Shown piece after piece: positions 52,999 to 62,810 of a stretch of DNA of 64,000 nt (position 1 is its first letter; each line of letters opens with the position of its first letter). This DNA comes from Flavobacterium sp. BFFFF1. Lineage in GTDB: Bacteria; Bacteroidota; Bacteroidia; Flavobacteriales; Flavobacteriaceae. The position numbers were made by a program, and so were the translations under genes. The stretch spans positions 1 to 64,000 of the forward strand of contig NZ_NKJE01000020.1 in the NCBI RefSeq assembly GCF_002256285.1, written 5' to 3'. The notes below the pieces were generated by a model, which saw only the letters and a program-made list of their open reading frames with translations, made no database searches and had not been told where the DNA came from.

Positions 52999-54585
52999 CT
53001 AATGCTTGAGTATTTCCCTGCAGTAATTCACGCCAAGATTATCCAATAATTTGAGGTGCTTCATAAGCCGTTGATAAAAATCGCTATATTCTTCAGATTT
53101 GGCGGTGCCCCATAACACTTCGGAAAGTGCGGCAATCCTGGGAAAAACCATGTATTCCACATGGTCTTCTGAGGCAATGTATTCCGTCCAGACATTTGCC
53201 TGAGCGCCCATGATATATTTTGCTTCAGACGCCGACAAGCCTTCCGGAACCGGATGAAAAGAATATACTTTTTCCGTTGTGATCATGCCGCCAATGGCAA
53301 GCGGTTGTGTGCTTGAATCTGCCTGATATTGGTCAAAATAACAGTGTGAGCCCGGTGACATCACAACATGATGCTGCTGTTTCGCTGCTGCGATACCGCC
53401 CTCAGTGCCACGCCAACTCATTACAGCGGCATTTGGCGCCAAACCACCTTCCAGAATTTCGTCCCATCCAATGATTTTTCTGCCTTTTGAATTCACGAAT
53501 TTTTCAATCCTCGTAATAAAATAACTTTGAAGCCCGTGCTCATCTTTCAATCCGAGTTCTGCTATCATGGCCTGACAATGCGGGCATTTTTCCCATCTCG
53601 CTTTTGGACACTCATCGCCACCAATATGAATATATTCCGAAGGAAATAGTGGCATCACTTCAGACAAAACGTCTTCCAGAAATGCAATCGTTGCTTCTTT
53701 CGGACAGAAAACATCATCCAGAACGCCCCACCGTCGGGCTACTTCAAACGGACCTCCAGTACATGATAGCTCAGGATAAGCAGCTAAGGCAGCCTGAGCA
53801 TGCCCTGGCATTTCAATTTCGGGAATAATTGCAATATGCCTTTCTTTGGCGTAGGCCACGACTTCCTTAATTTGCTCCTGTGTGTAAAACCCGCCATAGC
53901 GGATGCTATCGTATTTTTGATCGTTGTAATGGCCCACCATCGTTCCGTTCCTCCACGCTCCTATTTCAGTCAGTTTTGGGTACTTCTTAATTTCTATACG
54001 CCAGCCCTGGTCGTCAGTAAGGTGCCAATGAAAGGTATTCATTTTGTACATGGCGAGGTAATCGATGTATTTCTTCACAAAATCTACAGAGAAAAAATGC
54101 CTGCAAACGTCGAGGTGCATGCCGCGCCATTTAAAAAGCGGCGCGTCGGAAACCCGGATACACTTGATTGGAAGCGATGCCGATTTTTCAACTGGCAACA
54201 GCTGAACCAACGTCTGTACGCCATACCAAATACCAGTAGCACTTGACGAAATGATATCAATCCTGGTCTTTTGAACTTCGAGACGGTACTTCCCTTCCTG
54301 TTCATTCGATGTATCGGAAGGAACAATTGAAAAATATATGACACGCTGGTCCGTCGAAGGTTTTGTTGTCAGTGTTCTCAATTCAATTCCGTACTGCCCG
54401 GCAACGTAGTCCTTTAAAAACCGGGCTTCAAAAGAATCTTTTCCTGCTGAAATAAATGTGTTTCCGTCAAGCAGGAAATTCCCATTCTGAAGATGAGCTT
54501 CAATAGGTTTCGGAATTAAAGGCAACGATGATTGCGCCAGAGCGGCCTGAGAAATCAGTAAAAAGAAGAGTATTTTTTTGTACAT
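52999..54585 (-). CDS. beta-N-acetylhexosaminidase, GH20
   Basis: 528 residues. Signal peptide to about residue 17 (AALAQ), a GH20b-like N-terminal domain (about 20-145), then the catalytic barrel with RGMHLDVCRHFFS, FHWHLTDDQGWRIEIKKYP, PEIEMPGHAQAALAAYPEL and the catalytic Asp-Glu in HIGGDECPKA. It releases terminal GlcNAc/GalNAc from chitin, glycan or wall fragments. Preceded by an attenuator-like leader (54608-54660). Confidence 0.94.
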   Translation of the reverse strand: MYKKILFFLLISQAALAQSSLPLIPKPIEAHLQNGNFLLDGNTFISAGKDSFEARFLKDYVAGQYGIELRTLTTKPSTDQRVIYFSIVPSDTSNEQEGKYRLEVQKTRIDIISSSATGIWYGVQTLVQLLPVEKSASLPIKCIRVSDAPLFKWRGMHLDVCRHFFSVDFVKKYIDYLAMYKMNTFHWHLTDDQGWRIEIKKYPKLTEIGAWRNGTMVGHYNDQKYDSIRYGGFYTQEQIKEVVAYAKERHIAIIPEIEMPGHAQAALAAYPELSCTGGPFEVARRWGVLDDVFCPKEATIAFLEDVLSEVMPLFPSEYIHIGGDECPKARWEKCPHCQAMIAELGLKDEHGLQSYFITRIEKFVNSKGRKIIGWDEILEGGLAPNAAVMSWRGTEGGIAAAKQQHHVVMSPGSHCYFDQYQADSSTQPLAIGGMITTEKVYSFHPVPEGLSASEAKYIMGAQANVWTEYIASEDHVEYMVFPRIAALSEVLWGTAKSEEYSDFYQRLMKHLKLLDNLGVNYCREILKH

Positions 54586-54607
54586 CCGAAAAGTTTTGGA
54601 CTAAGAT

Positions 54608-54660
54608 AAAAAAAATATATCCCGAAGTTTCGGGTAGCAACCAAAACAATCGGGATATAT
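54608..54660 (-). promoter_or_regulatory. leader with two competing hairpins before the GH20 gene
   Basis: On the minus strand, ATATATCCCGA (54660-54650) and CCCGA (54634-54630) compete for the same 3' arm, TCGGGATATAT (54625-54615). The long 11-bp version runs directly into T7 (54614-54608), a standard terminator; the short version leaves an ATATAT spacer before the T-run. It ends 22 bases before the GH20 start codon. A CATCTTTG box at 54807-54814 and a 15-codon ORF (54678-54725) lie upstream in the same direction. Confidence 0.55.
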
Positions 54661-54830
54661 ACCAAATCTAAGCTCCCCTAGCTTAAAAAATATGAAGATT
54701 TCAAACTTGTAACCAGCCACCGCATTACGGAAAAATTTACCAATGGTCCCCTAAAAATAAATTAACAATCCGGCGCCGGTTACAATATGTATAGTGTTTG
54801 AACAGGACAAAGATGGGAAAGGTAAACGAC

Positions 54831-54860
54831 AAAAAAAATACCCTCTAGAGGGTATTTTTT
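54831..54860 (-). terminator. intrinsic terminator after accD (bidirectional)
   Basis: A near-perfect palindrome around ATACCCTCTAGAGGGTAT flanked by A8 and T6. It lies 27 bases past the accD stop. The rest of the 54586-54886 gap holds the GH20 leader. Confidence 0.85.
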
Positions 54861-54886
54861 AGGTAAATTTCAAGAAATAATACTAC

Positions 54887-55741
54887 TTATCTTACATCCT
54901 CATTCAGGATTAGATCAATGAATAAATTAATCTTGTTCTTTAATTCTTTCCTTGGTGTAATGAAATCCAGAAAACCGTGCTCTAAAACAAACTCTGCGGT
55001 CTGGAATCCTTCCGGCAGGTCCTTTCCGGTAGTATCTTTTACCACTCGTGGACCTGCAAACCCGATTAATGCTCCGGGCTCTGAAATATTTACGTCACCC
55101 AACATGGCATACGATGCTGTCGTTCCTCCGGTGGTTGGGTCTGTGCAAAGGGAAATATACGGGATTTTAGCTTCTGCCAATTGTGCCAGTTTAGCAGAAG
55201 TCTTTGCCAATTGCATTAAGGAATAGGCCGCTTCCATCATTCTGGCGCCTCCGGATTTTGAAATCATTACAAACGGCACTTTATTCTTAATCGAATAATC
55301 GATTCCGCGCGCAATTTTCTCTCCTACCACAGCACCCATAGATCCTCCGATAAAAGCAAAATCCATACAGCAGACGACCAGTTCACGTCCTTTTGACTTT
55401 CCAACACCAGTGCGCACCGCATCCTTTAACTTGGTTTTTTCCATCGCATCTTTAAGACGGTCAGAATATTTCTTGGTATCCACAAAATGCAAAGGATCTT
55501 TTGAGGTCATTTTGGCATCAAGCTCCTTAAATTCGTTGTTGTCAAAAAGGATTTCAAAATATTCCTTACTGCCAATCCTTACATGGAATCCATCTTCAGG
55601 GCTTACATAAAGATTCCTGGCCAGTTCATCTGCATCAATAATCTTTCCTGTGGGTGACTTATACCAAAGCCCTTTAGGAACATCTTTTTTATCTTCTGTT
55701 GCGGTAGTAATTCCCTTTTGTGTTCTTTTAAACCAAGCCAT
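54887..55741 (-). CDS. accD: acetyl-CoA carboxylase carboxyltransferase subunit beta
   Basis: 284 residues, crotonase-type fold: [41 protein letters not shown] and [15 protein letters not shown] are typical AccD. The N-terminal C4 zinc ribbon of E. coli AccD is recognisable in outline ([26 protein letters not shown]) but all four zinc cysteines are replaced. It catalyses transfer of the carboxyl group from biotin to acetyl-CoA together with AccA. It follows fbaA by 71 bases. Confidence 0.93.
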   Translation of the reverse strand: MAWFKRTQKGITTATEDKKDVPKGLWYKSPTGKIIDADELARNLYVSPEDGFHVRIGSKEYFEILFDNNEFKELDAKMTSKDPLHFVDTKKYSDRLKDAMEKTKLKDAVRTGVGKSKGRELVVCCMDFAFIGGSMGAVVGEKIARGIDYSIKNKVPFVMISKSGGARMMEAAYSLMQLAKTSAKLAQLAEAKIPYISLCTDPTTGGTTASYAMLGDVNISEPGALIGFAGPRVVKDTTGKDLPEGFQTAEFVLEHGFLDFITPRKELKNKINLFIDLILNEDVR

Positions 55742-55812
55742 ACTTAATTGTGAATTGTGAATTATGAATTAAGAATGACAGCCACCCTCAATCCCTAAAT
55801 CGTAATTTGAAA

Positions 55813-56880
55813 TTATAAAGTGTTTACGTTGTTTAAGTCGGCAAATGCCTGCTCTAACCTTGTATTGAAGGTAACCTCGCCTTCACGTACCCATTTTCTT
55901 GGGTCGTAATGTTTTTTATTCGGTGCGTCTGACCCGTCAGGATTACCAATTTGTGTTTTCAGGTATTCGATATTTTTGGTCATGTAGTCCCGAATTCCTT
56001 CGGTGAAAGCAAACTGGAGATCTGTATCGATGTTCATCTTAATCACGCCATAACTGATTGCTTCCCTGATTTCCTCGACGGTAGAGCCCGATCCGCCATG
56101 AAATACAAAATCAACCGGATTCTTGCCTGTGTTGTGCTTTTCCTGAATGTAATCCTGTGAATCCCTAAGTATTGTCGGGGTCAGCTTAACGTTGCCCGGT
56201 TTGTATACGCCATGGACATTTCCGAATGCGGCGGCGATGGTAAAACGTGGGCTCACTTTAAGCAGTTCTGTATAAGCGTAGTCCACATCTTCTGGGGTTG
56301 AATACAGTTCTGAATGGTCTACACCTGAATTATCCACACCATCTTCTTCTCCGCCGGTGATACCCAGTTCAATTTCAAGCGTCATACCCATTTTCGACAT
56401 CCTTTCAAGATATTTTTTACAGGTCTCAATATTTTCATGCATCGGTTCTTCGGATAAATCCAACATATGCGAGCTGAAAAGCGGCTTTCCTGTTTCAGCA
56501 AAGTGTTTTTCACTTGCATCAAGCAGACCGTCGATCCATGGTAAAAGTTTTTTAGCACAGTGATCTGTATGGAGGATTACAGTAGCTCCGTAAGCTTCCG
56601 CTAAAGTGTGTATATGTTTTGCACCGGCAATAGATCCTAAAATTGCTGATTGCTCACCGGCATTAGAAAGGCCTTTCCCTGCATTAAACTGGCCGCCACC
56701 GTTTGAAAACTGAATAATCACTGGCGCCTTCAACTTTGCAGCCGTTTCCAAAACACCGTTAATCGTACTGGAACCAGTTACATTTACCGCCGGAAGGGCA
56801 AACCCTTTTTCCTTTGCATACCTGAATATTTCCTGAACCTGATCACCAGTTGCAACTCCCGGTTTAATAGAATGAGCCAT
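55813..56880 (-). CDS. fbaA: class II fructose-bisphosphate aldolase
   Basis: 355 residues. Zinc ligands in HTDHCAKKLLPWIDGLL and FHGGSGS, the catalytic-loop region and NVHGVYKPGN are intact; the class IIA length fits. Glycolysis/gluconeogenesis. A TATTTTTG box (56908-56915) lies about 28 bases before the ATG. accD is probably co-transcribed. Confidence 0.95.
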   Translation of the reverse strand: MAHSIKPGVATGDQVQEIFRYAKEKGFALPAVNVTGSSTINGVLETAAKLKAPVIIQFSNGGGQFNAGKGLSNAGEQSAILGSIAGAKHIHTLAEAYGATVILHTDHCAKKLLPWIDGLLDASEKHFAETGKPLFSSHMLDLSEEPMHENIETCKKYLERMSKMGMTLEIELGITGGEEDGVDNSGVDHSELYSTPEDVDYAYTELLKVSPRFTIAAAFGNVHGVYKPGNVKLTPTILRDSQDYIQEKHNTGKNPVDFVFHGGSGSTVEEIREAISYGVIKMNIDTDLQFAFTEGIRDYMTKNIEYLKTQIGNPDGSDAPNKKHYDPRKWVREGEVTFNTRLEQAFADLNNVNTL

Positions 56881-56927
56881 TATGTTTTCTGTTTTAAGTT
56901 AAGTTTACAAAAATAACAATTCTTGCT

Positions 56928-59531
56928 TTAGAACGGATAATTAATCCCAATATTTAAAACCGAGTTTGCGAAATTGTAGTCCCTGAACCACTTCTTTCCT
57001 GACGTATCGGCGGGGTTGTAAGTCTTGAATCCCATGTCAATGCGCACCACAAAGAAGCTCAGGTCGTAACGCAATCCAAAACCAGAACCCACCGCCATAT
57101 CTTTAAGTGAAGCGATTCCTTCAAAATTCCCTCCTTCAGCTTCATAAGGTCCGTCGTCAAATACATTCCAGATGTTCCCGGCATCGACAAACAACGCGCC
57201 TTTAAAGTTATTGAGGATCTTAAAACGCATTTCTGCACTGGTAGTCAATTTTAGGTTCGCTTCATTAAAATCATTGACGGCGCCACTTCGTCCAGGACCC
57301 AGACTGTATGGCTGCCACGCCCGGATGTCATTTGACCCACCCGCAAAGTAGCTTCGTGAAAACGGTACACTCGTCGAATTTCCGTAAGGGATGGCAATCC
57401 CGAAAAAACCACGCACCGCGAGTACTTTCTCCCGCGTAAAATCCCAGTGCCTGATGTATTCGAATTCCGTCTTTATATATTGGGAATATTCAATACCGAA
57501 AACCTTCTTTTTTGAAAGTTGGTTGTCGATGGTTTTTGTTGCGGTAGCAAAAAGCGACAGTACATTGCCGGCCGATTCTATTTTTGTTCGGAAAATGTAA
57601 AAATTATTATCGCTTAGCGAACTTTTGGTAGTCTTCGAAAAACTATAGCTCGATGCGAGGATCAGGTTGTTTTCGGTTAGCCTTTTGCGTCTTTCCTCTA
57701 TACTTTTAATCGTTTTGAAGTCGGCTGAGCCGGGCTGCGGACCAAAACCGCTTTCAGTAACATCGGTGGTGAAGCCTGTTGTTCCAGTAGGTATGGATAA
57801 CTTCCTTTCATCGGCGGGAACCGTGTTGTCAACAAAATAAGAAGGATCAGCATTGTATTCCTTTGCGAGGTCATTCAAAGCCGTAAACGATGAACGGTAT
57901 ACTTCAAAATAATTGTTGATATTTAAATTGTTAACATACTGAACATTGAAAAGGTCAAACCGGGCATTATGATTTCGCTTCGGCGTCCAGTTGTACGTCA
58001 TCGAACCGGTAAAATTCTCTTTGTCGAGCCCAATGTTCTGCTGCTTTGCGAAACCAAAACTCAGTGCTGTGGAAGGCAGCATCTTTTTCGGAATAATATT
58101 TTCCGTATTAAACGGCAACAGCACCCTGGGGAAATTCAGTTTTGTATCTAACCCATATTCAGAAATATTGAAAAACGTGTTATTGGGGTTCGCGAGGTCT
58201 TTTGAAGAACCGATATTTCCTCTGGCTGCAATCTCAAGGGTTTCCGCCCCATTAAAAACATTTCGGATCGCCAATGATGTGGTTGCAGCGATACCGAAAT
58301 CCTGAATGTTGGAATGCGTAAAATCGAGCGATGCCCCAAAACTGTACTTGGGTCTTGGCGTCAGGATGATATTGGCGATCAGGGAATTCTCATCCTTTTC
58401 GTCTACCCGATATTGCACCAGCGGATAATTGAAAATCTTTAGATTCCCGAGGTAACGGACCGTTAGGTTCGTCCTTAAATCAGAATACAGGCTGCCCGGA
58501 GTGATAAAAACCGCATCCGTGATTGCCTTTGGACGGTACTTTAATTTTTTATAACTGTACAGATTGAACCCATTAAAGGCCACACTATCGTTAATTTTGG
58601 ATTTGTCAGCCTCATTAGAATTGTCGGTAATGATGTTCACCTTGCTGATCTTATACAACTTGAACGGACGCTGATAAGTGGTATCACCGGTCCTGATATT
58701 TTGGTCGCTGATGACCATTTCAACATTCGTTTTGTGCGTGGTGCCGACGGTATCCAGGTTAAAGGTAATGTTTGCCTGCTGGAAATAGAAGGCGCCACGA
58801 TTTCGGAAATAAGTGTTAAGCCTGTTGCGTTCCGCATCAAAATTTTCTGTCTTGAAATTCTCCCCTTTCTTCAGAAACGACTGCGCCTTGCTTTCCATAT
58901 AAAGCGAGTCCAATGCTGGCGTATTGATCTGCGTCCTGATCGAATCCAGTTTTGAGACAGCCCCCTTTGTAAAAGTGTAAGTGACTTTCCCTTTTTTGCC
59001 GGCTAAAGTATCGATCTTATAACTTCCTGCAGCGTTAAAATAGCCATTGTTGAAATAATAGGCCTTGACCCTGCCCACCGACTTCTTCACCTTCGTTTCA
59101 TCGATAATGACAGGCGCTTCGCCAATCTTCTTCAAAAAATTATGTATCCCAAGGTACCAAAACGACTGCCCCTTTCTCGCTACCTGCTTTGCCGAATACA
59201 ATTTTACCTGTCGCGCATATTTTTTGGGGTTGTTCAGGAATTTTGCTTTGTACGAAGAATCGGGGTTTTTCCGGGCCAGGTTGTAAAGGTTGAGCCTGAA
59301 GCGATACCCAAGAATCGAACTGTTGGGCTTTTGATATAAAAGTTCACTGACCGTACCGTTTTTATCTTTCTCCCCATCAACGGTGATGTTGTTGTCAACC
59401 AGCAGGCTTTTCCCTTCCGGGACCCTTTTTACACTATTACACGCAGAATAAATAATCCCGATTATAATAATTAAAGCTATTTTTGCAAATGCGTTTCTCA
59501 ACTGGTAACGGAAATTTATCCAAAAGTACAT
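56928..59531 (-). CDS. TamL-like outer membrane assembly lipoprotein (BamA/Omp85 family)
   Basis: About 867 residues. A lipoprotein signal (IALIIIIGIIYSAC) is followed by POTRA-like domains (RVPEGKSLLVDNNITVDG and onward, to about 400) and a C-terminal 16-strand-type barrel (GSNDIRAWQPYSLGPGR, RYDLSFFVVRIDMGF, NIGINYPF). It is the lipidated TamA homologue found in Bacteroidetes, thought to help insert outer-membrane proteins; no TamB gene is adjacent. The start is uncertain: ATG at 59540 or 59531, or TTG at 59501, because the codons at 59528-59521 spell a perfect TACTTTTG -7 box and a TTG start gives a better signal peptide. Confidence 0.88.
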   Translation of the reverse strand: MYFWINFRYQLRNAFAKIALIIIIGIIYSACNSVKRVPEGKSLLVDNNITVDGEKDKNGTVSELLYQKPNSSILGYRFRLNLYNLARKNPDSSYKAKFLNNPKKYARQVKLYSAKQVARKGQSFWYLGIHNFLKKIGEAPVIIDETKVKKSVGRVKAYYFNNGYFNAAGSYKIDTLAGKKGKVTYTFTKGAVSKLDSIRTQINTPALDSLYMESKAQSFLKKGENFKTENFDAERNRLNTYFRNRGAFYFQQANITFNLDTVGTTHKTNVEMVISDQNIRTGDTTYQRPFKLYKISKVNIITDNSNEADKSKINDSVAFNGFNLYSYKKLKYRPKAITDAVFITPGSLYSDLRTNLTVRYLGNLKIFNYPLVQYRVDEKDENSLIANIILTPRPKYSFGASLDFTHSNIQDFGIAATTSLAIRNVFNGAETLEIAARGNIGSSKDLANPNNTFFNISEYGLDTKLNFPRVLLPFNTENIIPKKMLPSTALSFGFAKQQNIGLDKENFTGSMTYNWTPKRNHNARFDLFNVQYVNNLNINNYFEVYRSSFTALNDLAKEYNADPSYFVDNTVPADERKLSIPTGTTGFTTDVTESGFGPQPGSADFKTIKSIEERRKRLTENNLILASSYSFSKTTKSSLSDNNFYIFRTKIESAGNVLSLFATATKTIDNQLSKKKVFGIEYSQYIKTEFEYIRHWDFTREKVLAVRGFFGIAIPYGNSTSVPFSRSYFAGGSNDIRAWQPYSLGPGRSGAVNDFNEANLKLTTSAEMRFKILNNFKGALFVDAGNIWNVFDDGPYEAEGGNFEGIASLKDMAVGSGFGLRYDLSFFVVRIDMGFKTYNPADTSGKKWFRDYNFANSVLNIGINYPF

Positions 59532-59538
59532 TTTTTCC

Positions 59539-60267
59539 ATGGTTAGTAAAAACCAAATAAAATTAATCTCGTCGCTTCAGCAAAAAAAATACCGGGCTTT
59601 GAACGGTTTATTTATTGCGGAAGGCGTAAAAGTGATCAGCGAACTTTTGGATTCCCACTTTTCCCTGGAACATTTATATACGACTGCGCCACTTTTTGTC
59701 GAAATACCTGCTTCAAAAAGGAGCGTGATCTCTGAAACTGAAATCGGGAAAATCAGCGCACTGAACACCGCCAATAACGCACTCGCCGTTTTTCGGATTC
59801 CAGATGCAGTTCCTATAAAACAACAAGGATTAATCGTCGCGCTGGATGACATCAGGGACCCGGGGAATTTGGGAACCATTATCCGTTTGTGCGATTGGTT
59901 CGGAATTGCTCAGATTGTATGCTCCGAAGAAACGGTAGACGTGTATAATCCGAAAGTGGTACAGGCGACTATGGGTTCGCTGGCAAGGGTAAATGTAAGT
60001 TACTTAAACTTAAACAACTTTCTTGCCAATTCAGACATTCCTGTTTTTGGAACCTTTATGGATGGCGAAAACATTTACAAATCGATTTTACCCAGCGAAG
60101 GCATCATTGTGATGGGGAATGAGGCCAATGGCATTTCAATTGATGTTGAAAAAACGGTTTCCAAACGATTGTCGATTCCGCGCTTCGGAAATAACCAGAA
60201 AACCGAAAGCCTGAACGTAGCCACCGCGACCGCGATTATCCTAAGCGAATTTTGCAGGAACTCCTGA
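59539..60267 (+). CDS. TrmH/SpoU-family RNA 2'-O-methyltransferase
   Basis: 242 residues. N-terminal substrate-binding domain (KYRALNGLFIAEGVKVISELL) and a SPOUT knot domain with motifs DDIRDPGNLGTIIRLCDWF, VMGNEANGIS and SLNVATATAIILSEF. It is a probable rRNA or tRNA ribose methyltransferase; target unknown. Its ATG overlaps the longest possible divergent tamL start in CATG. Confidence 0.92.
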   Translation: MVSKNQIKLISSLQQKKYRALNGLFIAEGVKVISELLDSHFSLEHLYTTAPLFVEIPASKRSVISETEIGKISALNTANNALAVFRIPDAVPIKQQGLIVALDDIRDPGNLGTIIRLCDWFGIAQIVCSEETVDVYNPKVVQATMGSLARVNVSYLNLNNFLANSDIPVFGTFMDGENIYKSILPSEGIIVMGNEANGISIDVEKTVSKRLSIPRFGNNQKTESLNVATATAIILSEFCRNS

Positions 60268-60268
60268 A

Positions 60269-60973
60269 TTAATGAAAGGTAAAGTTGACGAAAACGGCAC
60301 GCGTCTGCATTGAACTGATGTTTCCGGTCCATGGACTGTTTGGGTCATTGTCGCGAACCAATTCATCGTTTAAACTGAACACGCCCCGAATCGATGGCGA
60401 CAGTTTGAAGTATTCAAAATAAAGGTCAATTCCGACGCCTATTTCGTAAAAATTGGTCCACTTAATCATCCTGAACCGGTTGTTGGAGTTATCATCCTTC
60501 GCGGTTGCATTGCTGGAAAGATTGAGTGCTGAACCGAATCCGCCGATGACATATGGTTTTATGTTTCCAGTCCTTACTGAAGAAATTTTCAGCAATAAAG
60601 GAAAATGGATGTACGTTGATTTTACTTCCCTGAGTCCATCATAAATATTGGTAAAGCCGGGAAAGGTCAGGTTCCTTTGGTTGAAATACAATCCCGGTTC
60701 AAAACGAAGATCAAAATAGTCATTGAAACGCAAATTTCCAACGAGCCCGACGTTGAAGCCGATGGTTGATTCTACAGCGACATCTACATCCGGAGTGGTT
60801 TTATAATCGAATTTAAAATCGTAAGAATTAAACCCTAAAAAATACCCCCAATGCACGCGCTGCTTATCAAAATTTTCAAGATTGATAATCGGATCCTTGC
60901 CAAACATACTGCCGAACTGTGCATGTGAAACAACCGAAACCAATAGTATAAAGAAGAAAAAAAGTCTTTTCAT
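60269..60973 (-). CDS. porT: type IX secretion protein PorT
   Basis: 234 residues. Signal peptide to about residue 19 (VVSHAQ-F), then an eight-strand type outer-membrane barrel (HWGYFLGFNSYDFKF, DLRFEPGLYFNQRNL, PYVIGGFGSALNLS). The position directly after ubiE is the usual PorT context in Flavobacteriia. Required for T9SS export in relatives; here it would serve cargo such as the proteins at 17 and 41 kb. The start at 60973 is chosen because the longer frame overlaps ubiE. Confidence 0.85.
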   Translation of the reverse strand: MKRLFFFFILLVSVVSHAQFGSMFGKDPIINLENFDKQRVHWGYFLGFNSYDFKFDYKTTPDVDVAVESTIGFNVGLVGNLRFNDYFDLRFEPGLYFNQRNLTFPGFTNIYDGLREVKSTYIHFPLLLKISSVRTGNIKPYVIGGFGSALNLSSNATAKDDNSNNRFRMIKWTNFYEIGVGIDLYFEYFKLSPSIRGVFSLNDELVRDNDPNSPWTGNISSMQTRAVFVNFTFH

Positions 60974-60974
60974 A

Positions 60975-61706
60975 TTAATTTTTCGATGCTGAATAAATCG
61001 TCGCCACACCAAAGGTCTGCGGAAGCGACTTAACCTCTATAAACCCCGTTTTCCTTAAAATATTGTTCAGCGCCTCACCATAAGGAAAAACGGAAGCCGA
61101 ATCGGACAGGTATCTGTAAGCCGAATTGTCTTTCGAGAACAACCTTCCAATCAAAGGAAGTATATTTTTGGAATAAAAACGGTAAAATTGTTTATACGGC
61201 GATTTTTCAGGCTGCGAGGTTTCCAGAATCACAAAAATGCCACCGGGCTTGAGCACCCGCAGAATTTCAGCAAGCCCTTTTTCAAGGTTCTCAAAATTCC
61301 TGACGCCAAAGGCTACCGTGATCGCGTCAAATGTATTGTCGTCAAACGTCATGTTTTCAGAATCGCCAATGACCATATCGATTTTATCGGACAGTTTTCT
61401 ATCTGCAATTTTATGTTTCCCTACCTCCAGCATGCCCGCCGAAATATCGAGTCCAATGATTTTTTTGGCATTGGTTTGCGACATCAGGATGGCAAGATCG
61501 CCGGTTCCGGTTGCAATATCGAGAATGGTATCTGGACGCGTATCCTGAACCATTTTCAACACTTTTTTCCGCCATTTGATATCGATACCAAAAGAAATCA
61601 CGCGATTTAACCCGTCATAACTGCCTGATATATTATCGAACATTTGAGTAACCTGCTCTTTTTTCCCAAGTTGGGAATCTTTGTAAGGAGTGATATTTTC
61701 CGGCAC
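60975..61706 (-). CDS. ubiE: demethylmenaquinone methyltransferase UbiE/MenG
   Basis: 243 residues. SAM motif [30 protein letters not shown] and [15 protein letters not shown] are family hallmarks. Last step of menaquinone synthesis. The longest frame starts at TTG 61724, but that TTG lies in a TATCTTTG -7 box (61722-61729); the GTG at 61706 sits about 10 bases after the predicted transcript start and gives the family-typical N-terminus ([18 protein letters not shown]). Confidence 0.93.
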   Translation of the reverse strand: MPENITPYKDSQLGKKEQVTQMFDNISGSYDGLNRVISFGIDIKWRKKVLKMVQDTRPDTILDIATGTGDLAILMSQTNAKKIIGLDISAGMLEVGKHKIADRKLSDKIDMVIGDSENMTFDDNTFDAITVAFGVRNFENLEKGLAEILRVLKPGGIFVILETSQPEKSPYKQFYRFYSKNILPLIGRLFSKDNSAYRYLSDSASVFPYGEALNNILRKTGFIEVKSLPQTFGVATIYSASKN

Positions 61707-61753
61707 GGTGATTTTTTTTTGCAAAGATAAACGAGAAATTCAGAAAACGGGTC

Positions 61754-62236
61754 TTATTTCCTGACGAAAGTCTGAAAACTAAAGGAATACTTGTGCTTTT
61801 CATCAGCCGGATGTAACGTTTCAGATACCATCTTCCACAAATGCGGATTGATTACCGGGAAAAAGGCGTCCGCTTCGAAATGGCCGTGAACCCGCGTCAA
61901 GTCTATGGTATCAGCATATGCCATTCCCAGTTCATAAATCTGGCCCCCACCAATAATATAAGCATCTTCATTGGCCGGAACCCGGGCCAGCGCCTCGTCC
62001 ATACTGCTGACCACAATGCAATTCTCAGGAGTGTAGTCTTTTTGACGGGTAATCACAATGTGGGTTCGGTTTGGCAGCTGTTTCGGAAATCCTTCGAAAG
62101 TCTTTCTACCCATGATGATGTGATGCCCGGTCGTCACTTCTTTAAATCTTTTAAAGTCATCCGGCAAATGCCATAACAAACTATTGTCTTTGCCCAGCGC
62201 ATTGTTTTCGGCTGCCGCCGCAATCATTATCACCAT
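61754..62236 (-). CDS. folA: dihydrofolate reductase
   Basis: 160 residues. MIAAAAENNALGKDNSLLWH, HIIMGRKTFEGFPKQLPNR and YIIGGGQIYE are the substrate, NADPH and hinge motifs. It makes tetrahydrofolate. It starts four bases after the 2TM gene stop; an alternative ATG nine bases later would also fit. Confidence 0.95.
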   Translation of the reverse strand: MVIMIAAAAENNALGKDNSLLWHLPDDFKRFKEVTTGHHIIMGRKTFEGFPKQLPNRTHIVITRQKDYTPENCIVVSSMDEALARVPANEDAYIIGGGQIYELGMAYADTIDLTRVHGHFEADAFFPVINPHLWKMVSETLHPADEKHKYSFSFQTFVRK

Positions 62237-62240
62237 GAAA

Positions 62241-62570
62241 TTATTCTTTTTCTGTATCCATCCTCGATTCCAGTTGTCGGACACGGTTTTGCTGTTTTGC
62301 AATCAGCCGGTTGATTTGTTCTCTTTCCCATTCTTTATTCATAAAGCGATCCGTAATGTACACCTTTATGAAATGGAGAATTACGATAAAAAACCATATC
62401 GTGGCCGCCCAGATATCCCACTGCTGCGGTTCGCCAAATTTAAGCAATTCATTGGCGACGAACATAAATAAACTTCCGATAAGAAAGAACACGAAATGAT
62501 AATAAAGGTATTTCTTCTGCCTGATCCGTTTTCGTGCATATTCATATTGTTCGTAGGCTTCTTTTTCCAT
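62241..62570 (-). CDS. 2TM domain-containing membrane protein
   Basis: 109 residues. Two membrane helices (about 22-42 and 50-72) separated by a short loop (KFGEPQQWD), a charged N-terminus (YEQYEYARKRIRQKKYLYYH) and a coiled-coil-like C-terminal tail (about 78-109). It matches the 2TM family often linked to histidine kinases in Flavobacteria; function unknown. Co-transcribed with folA. 62622-62810 contains no gene. Confidence 0.85.
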   Translation of the reverse strand: MEKEAYEQYEYARKRIRQKKYLYYHFVFFLIGSLFMFVANELLKFGEPQQWDIWAATIWFFIVILHFIKVYITDRFMNKEWEREQINRLIAKQQNRVRQLESRMDTEKE

Positions 62571-62810
62571 TTTTGGCGATTTTTGGCTTTTAAAGGTAAA
62601 ATTATTTTCGAAAATTAACAATTCGGGACTGCAGATAATTTATCGTGCAAAGGTTTTCGTTTTTAACATATTAAATTTAATCCACTTAAAATTAAGAATT
62701 TACGGATATTATAACAGACTTTTTGTCATTACGGTAATTCTGCAGTGCCTTTACTGAACTTTCACGTGAATTTGTTTTCTTTGCCGTATAATTCTAAAAC
62801 AGAATCAGTT

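Noticed and set aside
54678..54725. 15-codon ORF in the GH20 leader as a leader peptide
   Set aside because: It has no marked enrichment in one amino acid and no convincing ribosome-binding context, so it is not listed as a gene.
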